Origin: Oscillospiraceae bacterium | Lineage (GTDB): Bacteria; Bacillota; Clostridia; Oscillospirales; Acutalibacteraceae | Direction: 5' to 3' | Assembly: GCA_021640185.1 (NCBI GenBank) | Contig: JAJXDX010000024.1 | Location: 1-12,935 of the forward strand | Length of the DNA stretch: 12,935 nt | Shown: piece after piece, positions 10,878-12,935 of the stretch | How the letters are laid out: every line of letters starts with the position of its first letter | How positions within the stretch are numbered: the stretch's first letter is position 1 | Translations under genes and position numbers: made by a program | Notes under the pieces: model-generated | Seen by the model: only the letters and a program-made list of their open reading frames with translations | Told to the model about the DNA's origin: nothing | The model's database searches: none

Positions 10878-12935
10878 GTATTCCTCGATCACATACGTCT
10901 CGTAGATGTCGCCCTCTTTGATATCGGTGAACTTTTCCAGACCGATACCGCATTCGTAGCCCTGCGCGACTTCCTTCTGATCGTCCTTGAAGCGCTTGAG
11001 CGACACCATCTTGTCGTCGCCGATGATGATGCCGTCGCGCACGATGCGCAGCAGATCGTTGCGGCAGACCTTGCCGTCGAGGACATAGCAGCCCGCGACC
11101 AGACCGACGCCGGTGATGCGGTACACCTGCCGCACCTCGGCACGGCCGTGCAGCACCTCGCGCGTTTTGGGCGCGAGCATACCCTTCATGGCCGTTTCGA
11201 CTTCCTCGATCGCGTCGTAGATCACACGGTACATCCGCATATCGACGCCCGCGTTGTCGGCGGCGACCTGCGCCAGCGGATCCGGGCGGACGTTGAAGCC
11301 GACGATGATCGCGTTGGACGCATCGGCCAGCATGACGTCGTTCTCGGTCACGGCGCCGACCGCGCCGTGGATGACGCGCACGCGCACCTCATCGTTCGAC
11401 AGCTTCTGCAGCGACTGCGTGACCGCCTCGACGGAGCCCTGCACGTCGGCCTTGACGATGATGGACAGCTCCTTCATCTCGCCCTCGTGCATCTGATCGA
11501 ACAGGTTATCCAGCGTGACCTTCTTGTACTGGTTGAAGATCTCTTCCTTCGCGGCGGTCTTGCGCTGCTCGACCAGCTCGCGCGCCAGGCGCTCGTCGGT
11601 GACGGCGTTGAAGATGTCGCCGGAGGCGGGCACCTCGTCCAGACCCATGATCTCGACCGGGACGGACGGGCCGGCGCTTTCGACCTTGTTGCCGTTCTCG
11701 TCGGTCATGCCGCGCACGCGGCCGACCGTCATGCCGGCCACGAGGATATCGCCGGTGTGCAGCGTACCGTTTTGCACCAGCACGGTGGCGATCGGGCCGC
11801 GGCCCTTGTCCAGACGTGCCTCGATCACCGTGCCCTTGGCGGCACGGTCGGGGTTGGCGCGCAGATCCTTCATCTCCGCCACCAGCAGCACGCTCTCCAG
11901 CAGATCCTCCAAGCCCATGCCCGTATGCGCGGACACCGGTACGCAGATCACGTCGCCGCCCCACGCCTCGGGAACGAGCTCGTACTCGGTCAGCTGCTGC
12001 ATGATGCGGTCGGGATCCGCCTCGGGCTTATCCATTTTGTTGATCGCCACGATGATGGACACGCCCGCTGCCTTGGCATGATTGATCGCCTCGACGGTCT
12101 GCGGCATGATGCCGTCGTCCGCCGCCACGACCAGGATCGCGATATCCGTCACCTGTGCGCCGCGCGCACGCATGGACGTGAACGCCGCGTGGCCGGGCGT
12201 GTCGAGGAACGTGATGTTCTGCCCGTTGACCTGCGTGCGGTACGCGCCGATGTGCTGCGTGATGCCGCCCGCCTCGCCGGCGGTGACGCTGGTCTTGCGG
12301 ATCGCATCAAGGATCGAGGTCTTGCCGTGGTCGACGTGGCCCATGACCACCACGACCGGATCGCGCGGGACGAGGTTCTCGTCCTTGTCCTCGCTGTCGT
12401 CGATGATGCGGTCCTCGATCGTGACGACGACCTCTTTTTCCACCTTCGTGTGGAACTCGCCCGCGACGAGGTAAGCGGTATCGAAATCGATCTCCTCGTT
12501 GACGGAGGCCATCACGCCCAGCATCATCAGCTTTTTGATGACCTCGCCGGACGTCGCCTTCAGGCGGGCGGCCAGCTCGCCGACCGTGATCTGCTCGCCG
12601 ACGCGGATCGTGGCGTGCTTCTGCTTTCTCTCCTGCTGGATGCGCTCCAGACGTTCCTTTTCCGTTTCGCGGCGGCGCTGCTTGCGGTAGGTCTGCTTGG
12701 AGCGCTGGTTGATCTTCTGTTTCTTCACGGCGCCGCCGTCGCCGCGCACGCGGCTGGAGGTCTGCGCCATGACGTCGAACTTCTCGTCGTACTTGTTGGT
12801 GGCCACCATCTGCGGCTTGCGGGTATCGACCGTGCGGCGCTCCTGCGGCTGCTGCGGCTGGGGCGCGGCCTTCGGCTTATCCTGCCGGCGCGGCTGCCCG
12901 TTCGCACCGGCCGGCGCGGCGGGACGCGCGCCGGA
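10869..12935 (-). CDS. infB: Translation initiation factor IF-2 (5' part beyond the window)
   Basis: The GTPase places initiator fMet-tRNA on the 30S subunit and promotes subunit joining. 688 residues are visible; the frame is open to the right edge, so the N-terminus is missing. A Pro/Gln/Arg-rich, low-complexity segment (visible residues 1-42) is typical of the variable IF2 N-terminus. A basic coiled-coil-like stretch follows at about 83-106, then the IF2_N domain (ITVGELAARLK..., about 116-155). The G domain has G1 GHVDHGKT 199-206, G2 GGITQHIG 223-230, G3 DTPGHAAF 245-252 and G4 NKMD 299-302, then SAHTGMG for G5. Domains II to IV follow (VKADVQGSVEA, GHVDHGK-type spacing normal) to the end, VIEEYRD. 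An in-frame ATG at 12809 is internal and should not be taken as the start. The stop codon lies in a hairpin, and the expected next gene, rbfA, begins only after 625 bases of repeats. Confidence 0.97.
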   Translation of the reverse strand, partial: SGARPAAPAGANGQPRRQDKPKAAPQPQQPQERRTVDTRKPQMVATNKYDEKFDVMAQTSSRVRGDGGAVKKQKINQRSKQTYRKQRRRETEKERLERIQQERKQKHATIRVGEQITVGELAARLKATSGEVIKKLMMLGVMASVNEEIDFDTAYLVAGEFHTKVEKEVVVTIEDRIIDDSEDKDENLVPRDPVVVVMGHVDHGKTSILDAIRKTSVTAGEAGGITQHIGAYRTQVNGQNITFLDTPGHAAFTSMRARGAQVTDIAILVVAADDGIMPQTVEAINHAKAAGVSIIVAINKMDKPEADPDRIMQQLTEYELVPEAWGGDVICVPVSAHTGMGLEDLLESVLLVAEMKDLRANPDRAAKGTVIEARLDKGRGPIATVLVQNGTLHTGDILVAGMTVGRVRGMTDENGNKVESAGPSVPVEIMGLDEVPASGDIFNAVTDERLARELVEQRKTAAKEEIFNQYKKVTLDNLFDQMHEGEMKELSIIVKADVQGSVEAVTQSLQKLSNDEVRVRVIHGAVGAVTENDVMLADASNAIIVGFNVRPDPLAQVAADNAGVDMRMYRVIYDAIEEVETAMKGMLAPKTREVLHGRAEVRQVYRITGVGLVAGCYVLDGKVCRNDLLRIVRDGIIIGDDKMVSLKRFKDDQKEVAQGYECGIGLEKFTDIKEGDIYETYVIEEYRD

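Noticed and set aside
12725..12907. Small minus-strand frame overlapping the infB 5' region
   Set aside because: It is out of frame with infB, which remains open to the window edge with the expected IF2 N-terminal composition.

Overview
The window is GC-rich and almost entirely coded on the minus strand. It probably comes from a high-GC member of the Firmicutes, most likely a gut-type clostridium of the Oscillospiraceae/Ruminococcaceae kind. This rests on four things: the gene order infB-rbfA-nrnA(DHH)-truB-ribF, strong AGGAGG-type ribosome binding sites, a MecA-like adaptor (a Firmicutes family), and an Rnf-type gene cluster next to a DUF4015 putative glycoside hydrolase. The assignment is inference; there is no rRNA here to confirm it.

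Right part (about 5.5-12.9 kb, read right to left): a translation and RNA-maintenance operon. It starts with the 3' two-thirds or so of infB (IF2; its start lies beyond the right edge). Next comes a 625-base intergenic stretch filled with a structured repeat array. Then follow rbfA, nrnA (overlapping rbfA by 20 bases), a terminator-like hairpin, truB, and an unusual ribF whose product carries an extra C-terminal HAD phosphatase domain. rpe (ribulose-phosphate 3-epimerase) follows with its own clear sigma-A promoter.

Middle (about 4.84-5.54 kb): the only convincing plus-strand gene, a short MecA-like adaptor. It converges on rpe with 3 bases between the stop codons and diverges from the Rnf cluster.

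Left part (43-4840): four translationally coupled genes encoding homologues of RnfC, RnfD, RnfE and RnfA (overlaps of 8, 8 and 4 bases), then a strong hairpin and a membrane-anchored DUF4015 protein. There is no room for rnfG between rnfD and rnfE, and rnfB does not follow rnfA. RnfC keeps both [4Fe-4S] motifs but lacks the recognisable FMN/NADH-site motifs. RnfA lacks both, and RnfE one, of the cysteines that hold the intramembrane [2Fe-2S] cluster in canonical Rnf/Nqr. RnfD keeps its flavinylation-type threonine. This looks like a reduced or repurposed Rnf-like membrane complex and is the best candidate for an undescribed system.

The other two notable items are the RibF-HAD fusion, which puts flavin synthesis and a phosphatase in one chain, and the repeat array between infB and rbfA. 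The array's stems covary between copies, so the structure appears to be what is conserved. Bases 1-42 lie beyond the stop of the leftmost gene and show no supportable gene.
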